Source: Halocaridina rubra
Taxonomy: Eukaryota; Arthropoda; Malacostraca; Decapoda; Atyidae
DNA length: 40,000 bases
Assembly (NCBI GenBank): GCA_037179515.1
Contig: JAXCGZ010004152.1
Span: 1 to 40,000, forward strand
Direction: 5' to 3'
Every line of letters starts with the position of its first letter. The stretch's first letter is position 1. Below the pieces are notes generated by a model. The model was not told the DNA's origin and ran no database searches. It saw only the letters and a list, made by a program, of their open reading frames with translations. The position numbers were made by a program, and so were the translations under genes. Shown one piece after another: positions 11,501-22,945 of this stretch.

Positions 11501-13458
11501 CCGTTTGCCAGTTGTTATATGGCAAGAAAAGATTTCCAGGAAGGGAGAGATTGCCAGCCACCTCACTTCCCTACCTCAATTAGTCCGCTCTTATGGTATG
11601 AAGGAAATGCATATGGGGAATTCTTTCTTTCTCACCACCAGGAATAAATGTATGCAGTGCTTTGTAAGCTTGATTTTATTTGTAAATAAAATAGGCTTCA
11701 CACAATTCGTGAGTCAATCTGAGTTTGAAGATAATTTTGATTAATTGCACTGTCACACCGTTTTCGGATTTGAGGATAATTTTTGTTTTTCCAGCCAAAA
11801 ATGAGTAGACAAAACCACTAGAGAACTGTTAACATAAAACTTACCACAAGCTGACCTAACCCTGTGTAACATAGACTCCTTTCCATGAATGTAGTGTTTA
11901 TGGCTCAATGATAGTAGAAGATTTTCTTTTAAGTTTTTTGATACATTGGTCACCTACTTGTAATATTTAATTAGTATCTAAATATCATAGTAACCTGCAT
12001 ATCTTGTATTTTTCTGTATTTCTTTAGAAATTCGAAAAGGTATATCTGTATTGGCTGATCTTTAATAATTCACATTATTGTAGTGGCTTATAGTATCATT
12101 CACATTATTGTAGTGGCTTATAGTAGATATACAGTAATATGTTTGTAGTGTTGTTTCATTGCTAAGAAATATTAGTAATATTTATATACATGTAGTAGTA
12201 AGATTTCATTTCAAGTCTTTGGTTCTTCCATCATCCCACCACATCACGTCATTATTAGCTTTTTTCCCCTGATATCTCCAAAATGCAAATGAACTGTTTG
12301 CTTTAAGAAGCAAATTCTTGCAGTGTTTGACAGATTATTCATAGGGTTTAAAGAAATACTGTACAGGTTTGCAGGATTGCTAAATAGTTCTCTTGTCTTG
12401 TATTGTATAGCACTTGTGAACACATTTTTCCGAGACTTTTGACATCTTATGACTACAGTACTTGTTTAATATTGCAATGCACTGTTACTTAGGATTTGCT
12501 TAAGTTAATGTTTGATTTTAGCATAAGATGTTTAATTATACCATTATCAAGACACTATCATGGCAAATGGAGTTGTCTTTAATTATTGTTATATTTATAT
12601 TATTGTTATTAGTTTTTCTGAGGCCGTTTCTCATTTTTCTATTGTAGAGCTGAATGACCCATGACCACGGTGCCTTCCCTGTTAACTATCTCAATTCATT
12701 CATGCTTTGAATAAGTGCTTCATCTATTGACAGTGAAATATTCATATTAACAACGTTATTTTAAGATTCCTAAATGGGAAATAATCTATTCATAGTGATT
12801 CTTCTTCAATTTTACTATTTTCAACCCCCTCCCCACATTTATATGGAAGATAATGAGAGTGCTAATATAGCTGGAAGCTTAACAGGAAAGTTATGTTTCC
12901 CATTTATACTGGCATCATTACCTTATTCTCCTAATGAGCTGATCGCTTTTGAGTATCTGATGAACATATTTTCTTAGCAAGTTCTTTACTTACTGTTATA
13001 TTGTATGCTTCATGTTTTCCAGTATAACACCCAAATCCTTAGTGAAAATTGGAGATTATTATCCTTTATATTGATCCTTGAGTTGATGTGCTAGAAACTG
13101 GTCTGTTATTCTGAAAGACCCAAATTCTTGCTCACCTTGCTCTGTGCAAAAGTACTCTTTTCTCATAGTAGTGTCTTGGATATGGAAAGGCTACTCATAT
13201 CATATGTCGTTTCTTAACCCCAGCCATTTCATCAGATATAATATGTACGTTTATGGTAATTTTATGTCACTAGTAAGTCCAGTTGCACCATGAACTCGGG
13301 TGCTAGAATAGGTAAATTTGCCAATGGTGCCACTTAGCACCTTAAAATTATAATTTCTGTTATGTTTTCAGCACTGGGCTCCTCCTGGCTGTGATGCTCT
13401 TGGACAGTGTTTGCCTGTTCCTCCGTCAAATCCAACACGTTGCTATTGGCCTCATTAA
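2432..13458 (+). CDS. GALNS: N-acetylgalactosamine-6-sulfatase, C-terminal half (partial gene, 7 exons)
   Basis: GALNS is the lysosomal enzyme that removes 6-sulfate from N-acetylgalactosamine or galactose ends of chondroitin and keratan sulfates. Exons are 2432-2572, 3381-3496, 5652-5779, 8998-9100, 9502-9660, 11291-11371 and 13372-13458, all with GT-AG borders and agreeing phases. They give about 271 residues, close to the C-terminal half of the roughly 520-residue family. Seen in order: [18 protein letters not shown] (metal-binding Asp-Asn); [15 protein letters not shown] (active-site Lys loop); the [12 protein letters not shown] segment; FYYRGD; IDYCPG; NVTT and NQT glycosylation sequons; DPGERYPV; and a Cys-rich tail [11 protein letters not shown]...RCYWPH, as in vertebrate GALNS. 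These features separate it from arylsulfatases A and B. The N-terminal half, with the formylglycine Cys, is upstream of the window. No frameshift or stop was seen in the exons, so the gene looks intact here. Confidence 0.93.
3381..3496 (+). CDS. GALNS: GALNS exon: active-site lysine loop
   Basis: Acceptor TTATTTGTAG, donor CAG|GTAAGA. It enters in phase 1, completing a Gly codon to read YDGGSNGP, and leaves in phase 0. It encodes [18 protein letters not shown] followed by [11 protein letters not shown]. The Cys just before GKQ pairs in vertebrate GALNS with the Cys of the later I-D-Y/F-C-P-G motif, which is also present here. Confidence 0.95.
3650..3813 (-). mobile_element. tRNA-derived SINE with a Meta-like central motif
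   Basis: On the - strand it begins with a tRNA-like head whose TAGCAGAGTGG (plus 3788-3798) fits the Pol III A box TRGYNNARNNG; the B box is weak. Downstream is TTAGGAAGGGCATCAAG (plus 3717-3733), resembling the conserved GGAAGGGCATC core of metazoan Meta-SINEs. A related body occurs at 14661-14776. It lies within a GALNS intron, opposite in orientation to the gene. Confidence 0.6.
3814..5651 (+). other. GALNS intron, remainder
   Basis: AT-rich intron. Apart from the SINE at its start, no gene, exon or ordered repeat was recognised. Open frames here are short and lack splice or codon support. Confidence 0.7.
5652..5779 (+). CDS. GALNS: GALNS exon
   Basis: Acceptor TTTTTACAG, donor CCTAG|GTATGG. 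Enters in phase 0, leaves in phase 2. Encodes [17 protein letters not shown] and then a [13 protein letters not shown] segment. The split Arg codon (AG|A) is completed by the next exon. Confidence 0.94.
6269..8964 (+). mobile_element. Degenerate LINE (endonuclease + reverse transcriptase) inside a GALNS intron
   Basis: CR1/Jockey-superfamily non-LTR retrotransposon, same strand as GALNS. The endonuclease spans about 6269-6820: [11 protein letters not shown], then CVSETWL with the catalytic Glu, and ILGDFN. The reverse transcriptase follows at about 7740-8830: [60 protein letters not shown], and YADD at 8252-8263. A C-terminal tail in another frame ends with a stop at 8962-8964. It is broken by a stop at about 6816, a 19-bp duplication at 7065-7102, a stop at about 7281 and frameshifts near 7725, 7850 and 8790. 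It is 5'-truncated, with no ORF1. No poly(A) or tandem tail separates it from the GALNS acceptor 33 nt downstream. Confidence 0.9.
7065..7102 (+). repeat. 19-bp tandem duplication within the LINE
   Basis: TAGATAGTTGTGCACCCAT occurs twice back to back (7065-7083 and 7084-7102). Nineteen is not a multiple of three, so it shifts the element's frame. The copies are identical, so the duplication looks young compared with the decay of the rest of the element. Confidence 0.97.
8998..9100 (+). CDS. GALNS: GALNS exon
   Basis: Acceptor TTTCCTTACAG, donor AAG|GTAGCC. Enters in phase 2 and leaves in phase 0. Encodes [17 protein letters not shown] and then [15 protein letters not shown]. The pyrimidine-rich acceptor tract lies directly downstream of the LINE remnant. 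Confidence 0.94.
9502..9660 (+). CDS. GALNS: GALNS exon
   Basis: Acceptor TTTCCCCTCAG, donor ATT|GTAAGT, phase 0 at both ends. Encodes [19 protein letters not shown], with two N-glycosylation sequons, then [15 protein letters not shown]. The Asp-Pro-Gly-Glu-Arg segment is characteristic of GALNS. Confidence 0.95.
9661..11290 (+). other. GALNS intron
   Basis: AT-rich intron of about 1.6 kb. No exon, RNA gene or clear repeat was recognised. Confidence 0.7.
11291..11371 (+). CDS. GALNS: GALNS exon
   Basis: Acceptor ATCATTACAG, donor ATG|GTGAGT, phase 0 at both ends (27 codons). Encodes [20 protein letters not shown] and ends WCDPAVM, equivalent to the C-terminal helix and the conserved Cys of vertebrate GALNS. 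Confidence 0.92.
11372..13371 (+). other. GALNS last intron
   Basis: AT-rich, 2.0 kb. The only ordered feature seen is a 30-bp tandem duplication near 12068-12125. Confidence 0.7.
12068..12125. repeat. 30-bp tandem duplication
   Basis: ATTCACATTATTGTAG plus the next 14 bases are repeated 30 bp apart, starting at 12068 and 12098. The two copies show no difference over 28 bases. Confidence 0.95.
13372..13458 (+). CDS. GALNS: GALNS last exon with stop codon
   Basis: Acceptor TATGTTTTCAG. Encodes [19 protein letters not shown] and then NPTRCYWPH, followed by TAA at 13456-13458. The three cysteines match the paired C-terminal cysteines of vertebrate GALNS, and the protein ends at the same place. 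No canonical AATAAA was found close downstream; an ATTAAA overlaps the stop region (13454-13459) but is too close to be a convincing signal. Confidence 0.93.
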   Translation, partial: HWAPPGCDALGQCLPVPPSNPTRCYWPH

Positions 13459-14660
13459 ATTTGTGTAATACAATATATTCAGGTAATGAACTTTGTAAAG
13501 GAAAGTGTGATGTGATGATGAAACTTTTGATTAAAATTTCTTGTATAAATTTCATTTCTTTTTACCCAACACAAAAATGTAGATCATCTTAGCTCATTAT
13601 ATTAGTAATGGTAGGAAAAGTAATGAGTTGTAGCAAAAGTAGTTGCTTTAGATATTAGTGTAATACAATATAGTATTATTCTTTTTTCTATGTAGAAATA
13701 CGTAGAAGTTTGTCACTAGTATTTTTCCCTGGTGGTAAGGGAGAAAACATTCCTCATAGGTATTCCCTGCATGTCGTATGAGCAGAGTAATATGTATATG
13801 GAAAGAAGGGCTGGCAATCCCTCCTCCCTGAAATTTTTTTAGTACAGTACAGCTGGCAAAAGAGGCAAGGATTGTCAGGGCATGTTGAAGCCCTACTACC
13901 CCAGTTCTCTTGCTTTAGTTGTGGCTGCCCTGCTGCTGCGATAGGATGTGGTAACCTTGTTTGAAAAATACTTATTTAATTGTGGGGTCAAGTTTTTTGT
14001 GATCACGCTAATTTTCATAATTAGAAAAGAGTTGTAGATATACTGCTGGACCAAATTTTTTATTGATTGAAAATATTTTGTTCTTAGTTTTAATTGCTTT
14101 TAATTTTCAATCATGAAGCTGGTAAGGTGGCCACAACTAAAACAATAGACCCAAGGTTGCTTGGCATCTCCCATCATTTATTTTGTGTCAAGAAAAAAGT
14201 TGGGGAGGATAGCCGATTGCCCACCCCAACCCACCTCTCCCTTTTGGATGACTCCTGTAGCATATTAAACATACAAAGCTGATTTTTTTTTTTCTGCACT
14301 ATTTGGGATATCGCTTTTAATCACCACTTAGGATATGCAGGACATGTGAGGGTCAAATTTTTTCTTCAACAAGTTACAGGTAACTCTTGTACATCCATAC
14401 TTTTATTATTCACTTTCAACTGAGCTTACCTGTTGGTTTAGAAATAAGTCCATCCTTATATTCTCTGCATGTAGGAGGTGAATTAAAGGGATATCCCTGG
14501 TGGCAGAGAAGAAAGAAAATACTGCAGTTGTACTTGCTACTTGTCATAAGAGACAGCTAAAACGCTTAATCCTGGGGTATAGTGGAAACAAATGTCTGCC
14601 CTTGCCTTTCTTTCATGTTGCAAGAGATAACAGAAAGGCATAGGGGAGTTTGTTTAACGC

Positions 14661-14776
14661 TTTATGCGTCACAGTTAATACCCGTTATGAGGACAGACAA
14701 AGATAGACAAGAACTTGAGAAATAAAGCTGGATGCCTTTCCTAATGCCCCGTGGTGGACTCAATAGGGGAGTGAAG
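14661..14776 (-). mobile_element. SINE body fragment, related to 3650-3813
   Basis: Aligned with the SINE at 3650-3813, it shares the order of blocks: on the + strand a TAATACCCGTTATGAGGACAGACA-type segment (about 14676-14700), then CTGGATGCCTTTCCTAA at 14728-14744 (reverse complement carries GGAAAGGCATCCAG). The tRNA-like head is not recognisable, so this is a truncated or diverged copy. Confidence 0.55.
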
Positions 14777-15040
14777 AGCTAGAAATCCCATCCACCAGAT
14801 ATTATTTTTCTTGACATAAAACACCTGATAGAAGGAGTGAGAATACTCACAGGCTGATCTAGTATTGGTTACCTTTTTCTTGTGCCATTGTGAGTACTCT
14901 GCTGATATCAACAGGATATGTTATCATGATAAAAAAAGGAAAAAGAAAATTAGAGAATATTTTGCAAGAATAATGGACTTACTTATATGTGACTCGGCAT
15001 TGAAACTTCAAATTGAGTAGCTTGATTTTTTATTTATTTA

Positions 15041-15200
<160 letters not shown>

Positions 15201-15995
15201 TATAAACTCTATAGTAACTACATACCTTCCTGAAAATACTTATACAGTATTTGCTTTTTTTCTTTAAGTGTAAAATTCATAGAATATTTGGAATTGCAGA
15301 AATACTTTGTGTCATTCTATAATATCGTGCTATTAAAATTCATAGGTTGCTCAACAACCATAGAATGATTAAAATTTGAGTACACATACATCAGATTATT
15401 GCAGGTTCATATTTAACAATCCTCATGAGCTTATGCTTAATGCTAATTTCTGTTCTTGTTGATGTCAAATTATAAAAAAAATATATTAAAACAGTTATAA
15501 TGTTAAATTTGTTTAGTAAATTGTCATTGTAATATGGCAAAAAAGTTTTACTGGGTGTGATTCATACTGATCTCTTCTAATGTTATTGTCCAGTTGTAGA
15601 GACAAACGTATTTCAGAAGCATTTCTTGTATATAATGCTTAATCAGAGAGTGTTAGCCTTTTTTTTGTATCTAATCTTCATTCATAATAATATGGCTATA
15701 ACATTATATACTTTTTTATATACGTTACCCTTTCTTGAGGTTCATCAAGCTGACCACAACCAGAACAAACGAAATGAAGCAATAAGATTACTCACTGTGC
15801 ATAATGAATAATAGACGGAATTATAACTAATATATCAACAAAAGTGTCTCGTATCACAAAAAGTACAGTAGACACCAAGATGAGTTAAAGAAATTCTTGA
15901 CATATAGAAAAGCAAACCAGAAAATTACGTGAAGTTTTCAATCATTACACTTAAGCTTTTTAAGCGTACGCAAGATACACAGTTAAGGAATATTT

Positions 15996-16149
15996 TTATC
16001 CGTATCGTCGTTTTCTCTCACAAACTATAGGTTTGAGATGGTGACAGGCGACGTCATGCCATGTGATACCATCATCATAGAAGAAATTCAAAACTGCCAA
16101 GCAAAATTCTTTGCCATCTTCACGGTTATCAGGTTGGGGAACTCCATCT
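15996..16149 (-). CDS. Lectin exon 4 (C-terminal, stop codon)
   Basis: Acceptor TTTATCAG on the - strand, entering in phase 2. Encodes DGVPQPDNREDGKEFCLAVL, a short segment, then TWHDVACHHLKPIVCERKRR; stop TAA at 15998-15996. Contains the QPD loop and three of the four CTLD cysteines. Confidence 0.94.
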
Positions 16150-19100
16150 CTGATAAAAAAAAAAGATGACAAATGAATTATTATAGTACAATATAAAATC
16201 TGGAATATGGTATTTTCATTCACAGGTTATTGTTTTTTTATTAGTACAATACGATATCCAGTAGTGGCTAGAGGGGATTACCGCAACTAAACAAAAAAGG
16301 AGCAGTACAGAGGCTCATCATACCCCACTCTTCCTCAACCCTTCCATCATCTGTTGTGTAGCAGTGTGGATGAAATTCTACCCTTTGCTTCTCCATTCCC
16401 TTTTAGTTGCATCTTAGATCATAGGGAATAGAAGTGAACTATTCGGTGCTAATTTGGCTTGTTATCTACATATCATGAATCTACTTTGGTATGCGATCTA
16501 CACTTTATATTGTGATTTATAACTTAACCTGACCTCTATTTAGCATTGTTAGCTGATGTACATGCTGTTTATCACTACAATATCTACGGTGTAGATATTA
16601 TTTCCTTGTAGATAACAAGCCAAAGTAGCACCAACTATTCTTTATCTCCTACCACCATGATTAAAAACAGAATATAGATAAAAAAAAAAAAGATGCCTAT
16701 TTTCTAACACTCCATTGAAGGCAATTTGATATGGGTATTTAAGACTGAAAATTATTTTGGATCTCTGCATACCATTTGGACATAAATTGGAGGACACCAT
16801 TTTTTTGGGTAGTTTCTTTTGGCACATTCGTCGAAGCTGAGAAACTTTGTGATATCCAAATTTATTTAGTTTAAAGTAAAGGGATGTTTGGTATATATAT
16901 ATTTAATAAGACACTCTCAGTAAACACTTGTTAAGAGTGAGCACTTACTGCGATAAAGCAGAATTTATTTATGAATAAAAGCAGCATTGGTGGTCAACAT
17001 TTTGCATGGAATATTATGGTTAATAAGAATTGATATCAATATAATAATGGAAATTTACTTGCTTAACAAAAGTGTTTAATAGAGAGTAAGAAAAATAGTA
17101 AAATTTACTTCACTGGGTCAGTCTCACTTAATGAAACATAAAAATATGTTGAAAGACTTGTATTACTGAAAAAACATGACTTAGATTGAGTCGTGCTCAG
17201 GACCGGACAGAAGTTCCATACTTACCCTCCAGTGTGAGACCAGTCCAAGCCATAGAATGGGGATCCAGATGGCCACACCCATCCATAACCATTTCTGTAG
17301 CCTCCAGTCCATATATATTTCACCTTATCTGAAGAGAAACAGAATATATTGTTGAGTTCACAATACTTTTTTTCACTCAAAGACGTGATTACCCTTTACA
17401 ATGAAGTACGTAATTATTTGTATGATAACTTCTTTGCATAGGAGCCAGCAAAATATCATCTTATTTTAAGTCTCTTTGGAAGGATCTTTGGTCCAATTTA
17501 TTCCAACTTTACCACTGAGAACTAGATTTTATTCTGACATGCGACTAAAATTATACTTTCCAGGAATAAACTTTTATGGTATGCATTCACGAAAATTTAT
17601 AAACAGATTTTACAATTACAAGCTATGTATGCTAAACATAGAGAATCTTTTATAATAAGGAAATTGACATCAAGCTGCCAACAAAAATACTGACATCTAA
17701 TGCTATAATAACTTAACAAGATGATAAATCTTCGAACCTTAGTCCTGATAGGTATGCACAAGTTAACATGCAAAGCTGCAGTGGTCACCCTTGTCATTTT
17801 GTTCAAAAATCTGTGAACTTCTTTTCTACAGCCAGATTTAAGCCCTCACTATAAGAAGTATAAATATGGAATGCCGAATATATTCATTTTTACATTTAAC
17901 ATAATTTAGTATTTTGTTTAATGTATTCTGGAATGAGTGTTAAAGTGATGAAAGTATCTTCAAATTGAAACTTACCTGCAGCAATAATTTTGTCAATGAG
18001 TTTATCTTCTGCATATGACTCAATGCTCACACCTTGCCATCCATAGCCCAAGCTTGCACAGTATTTATTCGCTGGCTCCCATTCATATTTTTGTCCACCA
18101 TCGTGTCTCCAGGAGAAATGATAATCACTGCCTCCATAGCTTAAATCTATCTGTAGAGAAATAGATGTATCGTGTAATCAGAAGCTCATAAGTACCATGG
18201 ACATCATGATAATATTTTTAGTAAGAGTTTCGTGACATTTAAGCGGTAGTCAATCAGTATGTAATTACTACTGTAGCTGCATATAAGTAGGCCATATGAA
18301 TCTACAGAAAGAGATGTTTCCGTTGATTTGATTTGATTTGATTATATCTGCTACTGACAAAATGCTAAAAAGATTCACTAAAGAATTTTAAGATTTTTAG
18401 ATTACTGTACTCAATATTGCAATTTGCAATTACATGAATGTAACTGTAGTTAACCATTTGTTCATCACTGACCAGGACTTCCCCATAACTACAACATTAG
18501 AGTATTATTATATGAATATAGAATTAGTTAGTAATCCAAAGTTTAGATATAAAGCCTTTATAATTTATTGTTAATGTATATAGTAAGTGAATGCATAGAA
18601 TCTCTATTTAAAAGAGCATATAATTGCTGTTTTCAACTTTTAAGATATGATGATCGCCTTCTATAGTAATGTTATTTATAATTTGAATGGAATGTTACAG
18701 AACAAAATTAGTTTGAAGATACTTAGTGTGAAGTCTCGATATCTCCTGAACTTATTGAAAGTAAAGTTTTTAAAGGACGTGTATGTGTCATGTAGTGTAT
18801 TTCCACTTAGAATATGTTGAATTTGATTCATGACTCGAAGCATGATTAAGGTCCGAAGGGTACTATTCTAAGCTCTGTAACAGCATCATCAGCAGAGCAG
18901 AAATTAAACTAAAAGCACGTCTTATAAGTCATAGATATTAAAGGACAATTATAATACCCATTGCTTAGAGTATTATTTAGTATGTTTGCCTAACTGTTTT
19001 AGCACAAAAGAGCATTGCTAGAGATATTCATAGCTATAGCAAGATCTCCATTACAATTTCTTTATCAGTACTATTTTATGTAGATTCCACACTTCTTAAT

Positions 19101-19363
19101 CCATTACATTAGCTATGATAAATTTTTTTTTTTTTTTTTACCAAAGGACCTCCATAGAGACTGCCACCTCCCCTGCCTCCATAGCCACCAAATCCTCCTC
19201 CATGACCGCCAAATCCTCCGCCATGACCACCGAATCCGCCCCCATGACCGCCAAATCCTCCGCCGTGGCCACCGCTTCTGCCACCGTAGCCACTACCATA
19301 GTACTGTGCTGATGCTACTGCCACTGCAGTTAAAGTGGCCAAGAGGTTAGTGATGGCTGACAT
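15996..19363 (-). CDS. Secreted glycine-rich C-type lectin domain protein (complete, 4 coding exons)
   Basis: CDS is 19363-19142, 18150-17976, 17328-17226 and 16149-15996 (- strand), 654 nt, 217 residues, with GT-AG borders and agreeing phases (0, 1, 2). Residues 1-19 are a signal peptide (MSAITNLLATLTAVAVASA). Residues 20-73 are Gly/Tyr/His-rich, with HGGGFGG four times at 33-60. Residues about 83-213 form one C-type lectin domain: C105, a YIWTGG strand, QPD at 172-174 (the loop triplet typical of galactose-type Ca-dependent binding), C183, WHD at 197-199 in the place of the usual WND, C202 and C210 (HDVACHH...IVCE). The four cysteines fit the canonical C1-C4 and C2-C3 pairs. The tail ERKRRYG is basic. 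The protein is predicted to be secreted and may bind sugar or matrix; a cuticle role is possible but unproven. Confidence 0.92.
16150..17225 (-). other. Lectin intron 3
   Basis: About 1.1 kb, AT-rich. Contains the small inverted-repeat element at 16445-16632; otherwise nothing recognised. Confidence 0.75.
16445..16632. mobile_element. Foldback/MITE-like element, 25-bp inverted repeats
   Basis: The left arm 16445-16469 (GGTGCTAATTTGGCTTGTTA plus TCTAC) and the reverse complement of the right arm 16608-16632 match at 24 of 25 positions. The arms are separated by about 138 bp without coding capacity. Weaker similarity continues outside the arms (GAACTATTC / GAATAGTTG). A small DNA-transposon derivative is the likely origin; target-site duplications were not identified. 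Confidence 0.65.
17226..17328 (-). CDS. Lectin exon 3
   Basis: Acceptor TTTCTCTTCAG, donor GG|GTAAG. Enters in phase 1, leaves in phase 2. Encodes KVKYIWTGGYRNGYGWVWPS and then a GLDWSHTG segment, equivalent to the central strands of the lectin fold. Confidence 0.93.
17976..18150 (-). CDS. Lectin exon 2
   Basis: Acceptor TCTCTACAG, donor GCAG|GTAAG. Enters in phase 0, leaves in phase 1. Encodes SDYHFSWRHDGGQKYEWEP, ANKYCASLGYGWQGVSIES and EDKLIDKIIAA: the N-terminal strand and the two helices of the lectin domain, with its first canonical Cys. Confidence 0.93.
18151..19141 (-). other. Lectin intron 1 of the coding region
   Basis: The donor is GTAAAA followed directly by a run of about 17 A on the sense strand (plus 19123-19139). 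There is a minor TTGAT pentamer run at 18326-18344. Nothing else recognised. Confidence 0.7.
19142..19363 (-). CDS. Lectin exon 1: signal peptide and glycine-rich region
   Basis: ATG at 19363-19361, exon end TTTG|GTAAAA in phase 0 (74 codons). The start is chosen because it begins a clear signal peptide and is the first ATG after a likely acceptor, CTTTCCAG, at 19377-19376. The four HGGGFGG units are encoded by nearly identical 21-bp DNA repeats, so repeat number may vary between alleles. Confidence 0.92.
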
Positions 19364-19375
19364 TTTTCTCTAAAC
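19364..19375 (-). other. 5' UTR segment of the lectin exon
   Basis: Twelve bases between the acceptor TACTTTCCAG (AG at 19377-19376) and the ATG. The acceptor implies at least one upstream non-coding exon. Confidence 0.6.
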
Positions 19376-19898
19376 CTGGAAAGTACAAATAACATTAACT
19401 AAGCTCTTATTTTGCTCTAAATGTTACTGGAAAATATATTTTTGAGGAGCTTTGCTACAAGACTGTCAAATGCATGCTTAGTCTGTGGTGATCACCTGTG
19501 AATGTAGTTTCATTAATAGTTTGCCACTGTCACTGATGTATTCATTATTCTTGCTAAGTTGACAGAATCTAGGAAGCCCCTCATCAATTCATGATGAAAA
19601 CGTAGGATTTTTACTTACTTAAACTGAGGAATGCGGAAGGTACAGATGTCATATGCTGTCCCTTCCACATTCTCGGTTTAACTAGTTGAAAATCTAACTC
19701 TCCTGTTAAGCCCTGAGGTCTTCAACTTGAGCTCTTTTGAATTGGCAAAGCAAGACATGGAAACTTAATTGACTGCTGATTACCCAGATTGCAGGAGATT
19801 GTTTTCGGAAATTCCTTTTTAATAAGTGATTATGATAATGAAATAAACCCAACAACTAATATTAAAATTAGTTGAAAATATGGGAGCAATAATTTTTC

Positions 19899-20011
<113 letters not shown>

Positions 20012-20038
20012 CACTGAACTGTTAACATGCAGTCTAAA

Positions 20039-20535
<497 letters not shown>

Positions 20536-20563
20536 ATATATATATATGGGCTATATATCCTAT

Positions 20564-21752
<1,189 letters not shown>

Positions 21753-21837
<85 letters not shown>
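21753..21837. repeat. (CT)n microsatellite
   Basis: Pure CT dinucleotides, about 85 bp. On the lectin sense strand this is (GA)n, about 170 bp downstream of the possible first exon. Confidence 0.98.
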
Positions 21838-21840
<3 letters not shown>

Positions 21841-22005
21841 GCACACATGTGCATAAACTAAAGATTTTTGAAAGTAAATACGTAATAACACTCTTGTTCA
21901 CAATAAACTTAGTGTACTTGCCTCTATTTTACTATTCTTTTTCTCACCACCACAAATACAAGATCACAAAAGAACACTGGCGAACACTCCCACAATATGT
22001 TCTAC

Positions 22006-22052
22006 CTTGAGAAACACCCTCTCTCTTTCACCACAACCCCTGCTCTGCCAGT
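22006..22052 (-). other. Possible non-coding first exon of the lectin gene
   Basis: On the - strand the segment starts about 25-30 nt downstream of a TATA box and ends at a good donor, CTCAAG|GTAGAA (G of the donor at 22005). It would be spliced to the acceptor at 19376 through an intron of about 2.6 kb. The start is approximate; no transcript evidence is available. Confidence 0.4.
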
Positions 22053-22073
22053 AAAAGTCGGCGTGAATTCCTT

Positions 22074-22081
22074 CTTATATA
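22074..22081 (-). promoter_or_regulatory. TATA box, candidate lectin promoter
   Basis: TATATAAG read on the - strand, flanked by non-repetitive sequence and followed about 70 nt later by a splice donor. It is distinguished from the abundant (AT)n tracts by its isolated setting. Confidence 0.5.
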
Positions 22082-22479
22082 GCTGACTGTGACTTGAAAT
22101 TCTCAAGGTTAGGAAATTTTCTTTTGTAATGGTGAGGTTTTTAGTCGTCATTATTTTGCTGTAATGGCATTAAGGTATTGCCTATATGTGTATGTATGTA
22201 CGTATGCATGTATATATTGAAGTACGTGCGTATGTATGTATATCTTAATTATTTTCTACAAAGCAGTGGGAATCAATCTTGTCCCAATAAAAACTTTGAT
22301 GTAGGAATTGATGCATTCACTTATTTATCTTAAAAATTTTCAGAAAACCTTAGTATTTATCTCCTCATATTCCCTGAATCCCTGCCAGCTTAGCAGGATT
22401 AACGAGTACTTATTTAATAGTAGGGGTATATATTGGAACCAACGATGAGTTTATGCTGAAGAAAATAATATACATTATG

Positions 22480-22597
22480 CACATGCACACACACGTGTGT
22501 GTGTGTGTGCATTATACAGTCATGTTACTTTCATTGTATATAATAATTATAAGACAATAATAAAATAGCTTCTTAAGTAACATAGACATTGGTCATG

Positions 22598-22670
<73 letters not shown>
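22480..22670. repeat. (CA)n/(TG)n run and (AT)n microsatellite
   Basis: A short ACACACGTGTGTG palindromic run at about 22485-22512 and a pure (AT)n tract at about 22602-22670. Confidence 0.93.
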
Positions 22671-22672
<2 letters not shown>

Positions 22673-22797
22673 TTATTGCTCATCACATTCAATCAATCCA
22701 GGAATTACAAGATAGAATTAATGGTAATTAATATGTAACAAGAAGAATAATTTTTATAATAACCATAAATTTAATATTGACATTTAAAAAAGTTTTT

Positions 22798-22854
22798 GTA
22801 GTATTAGTAGTAGTAGTAGTAGTAGCAGTGGTGGTATTAATAATAATAATAATA

Positions 22855-22917
<63 letters not shown>

Positions 22918-22941
22918 ATTATTATTATTTTATTATTATAA
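22798..22941. repeat. (AGT)n followed by (AAT)n/(ATT)n
   Basis: AGT units run to 22826, then (AAT)n switches to (ATT)n near 22855, so the tract is itself self-complementary. Confidence 0.95.
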
Positions 22942-22945
22942 TCTC

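Noticed and set aside
13454..13459. ATTAAA as the GALNS polyadenylation signal
   Set aside because: It overlaps the stop codon; a real signal would lie further downstream and none is clear.
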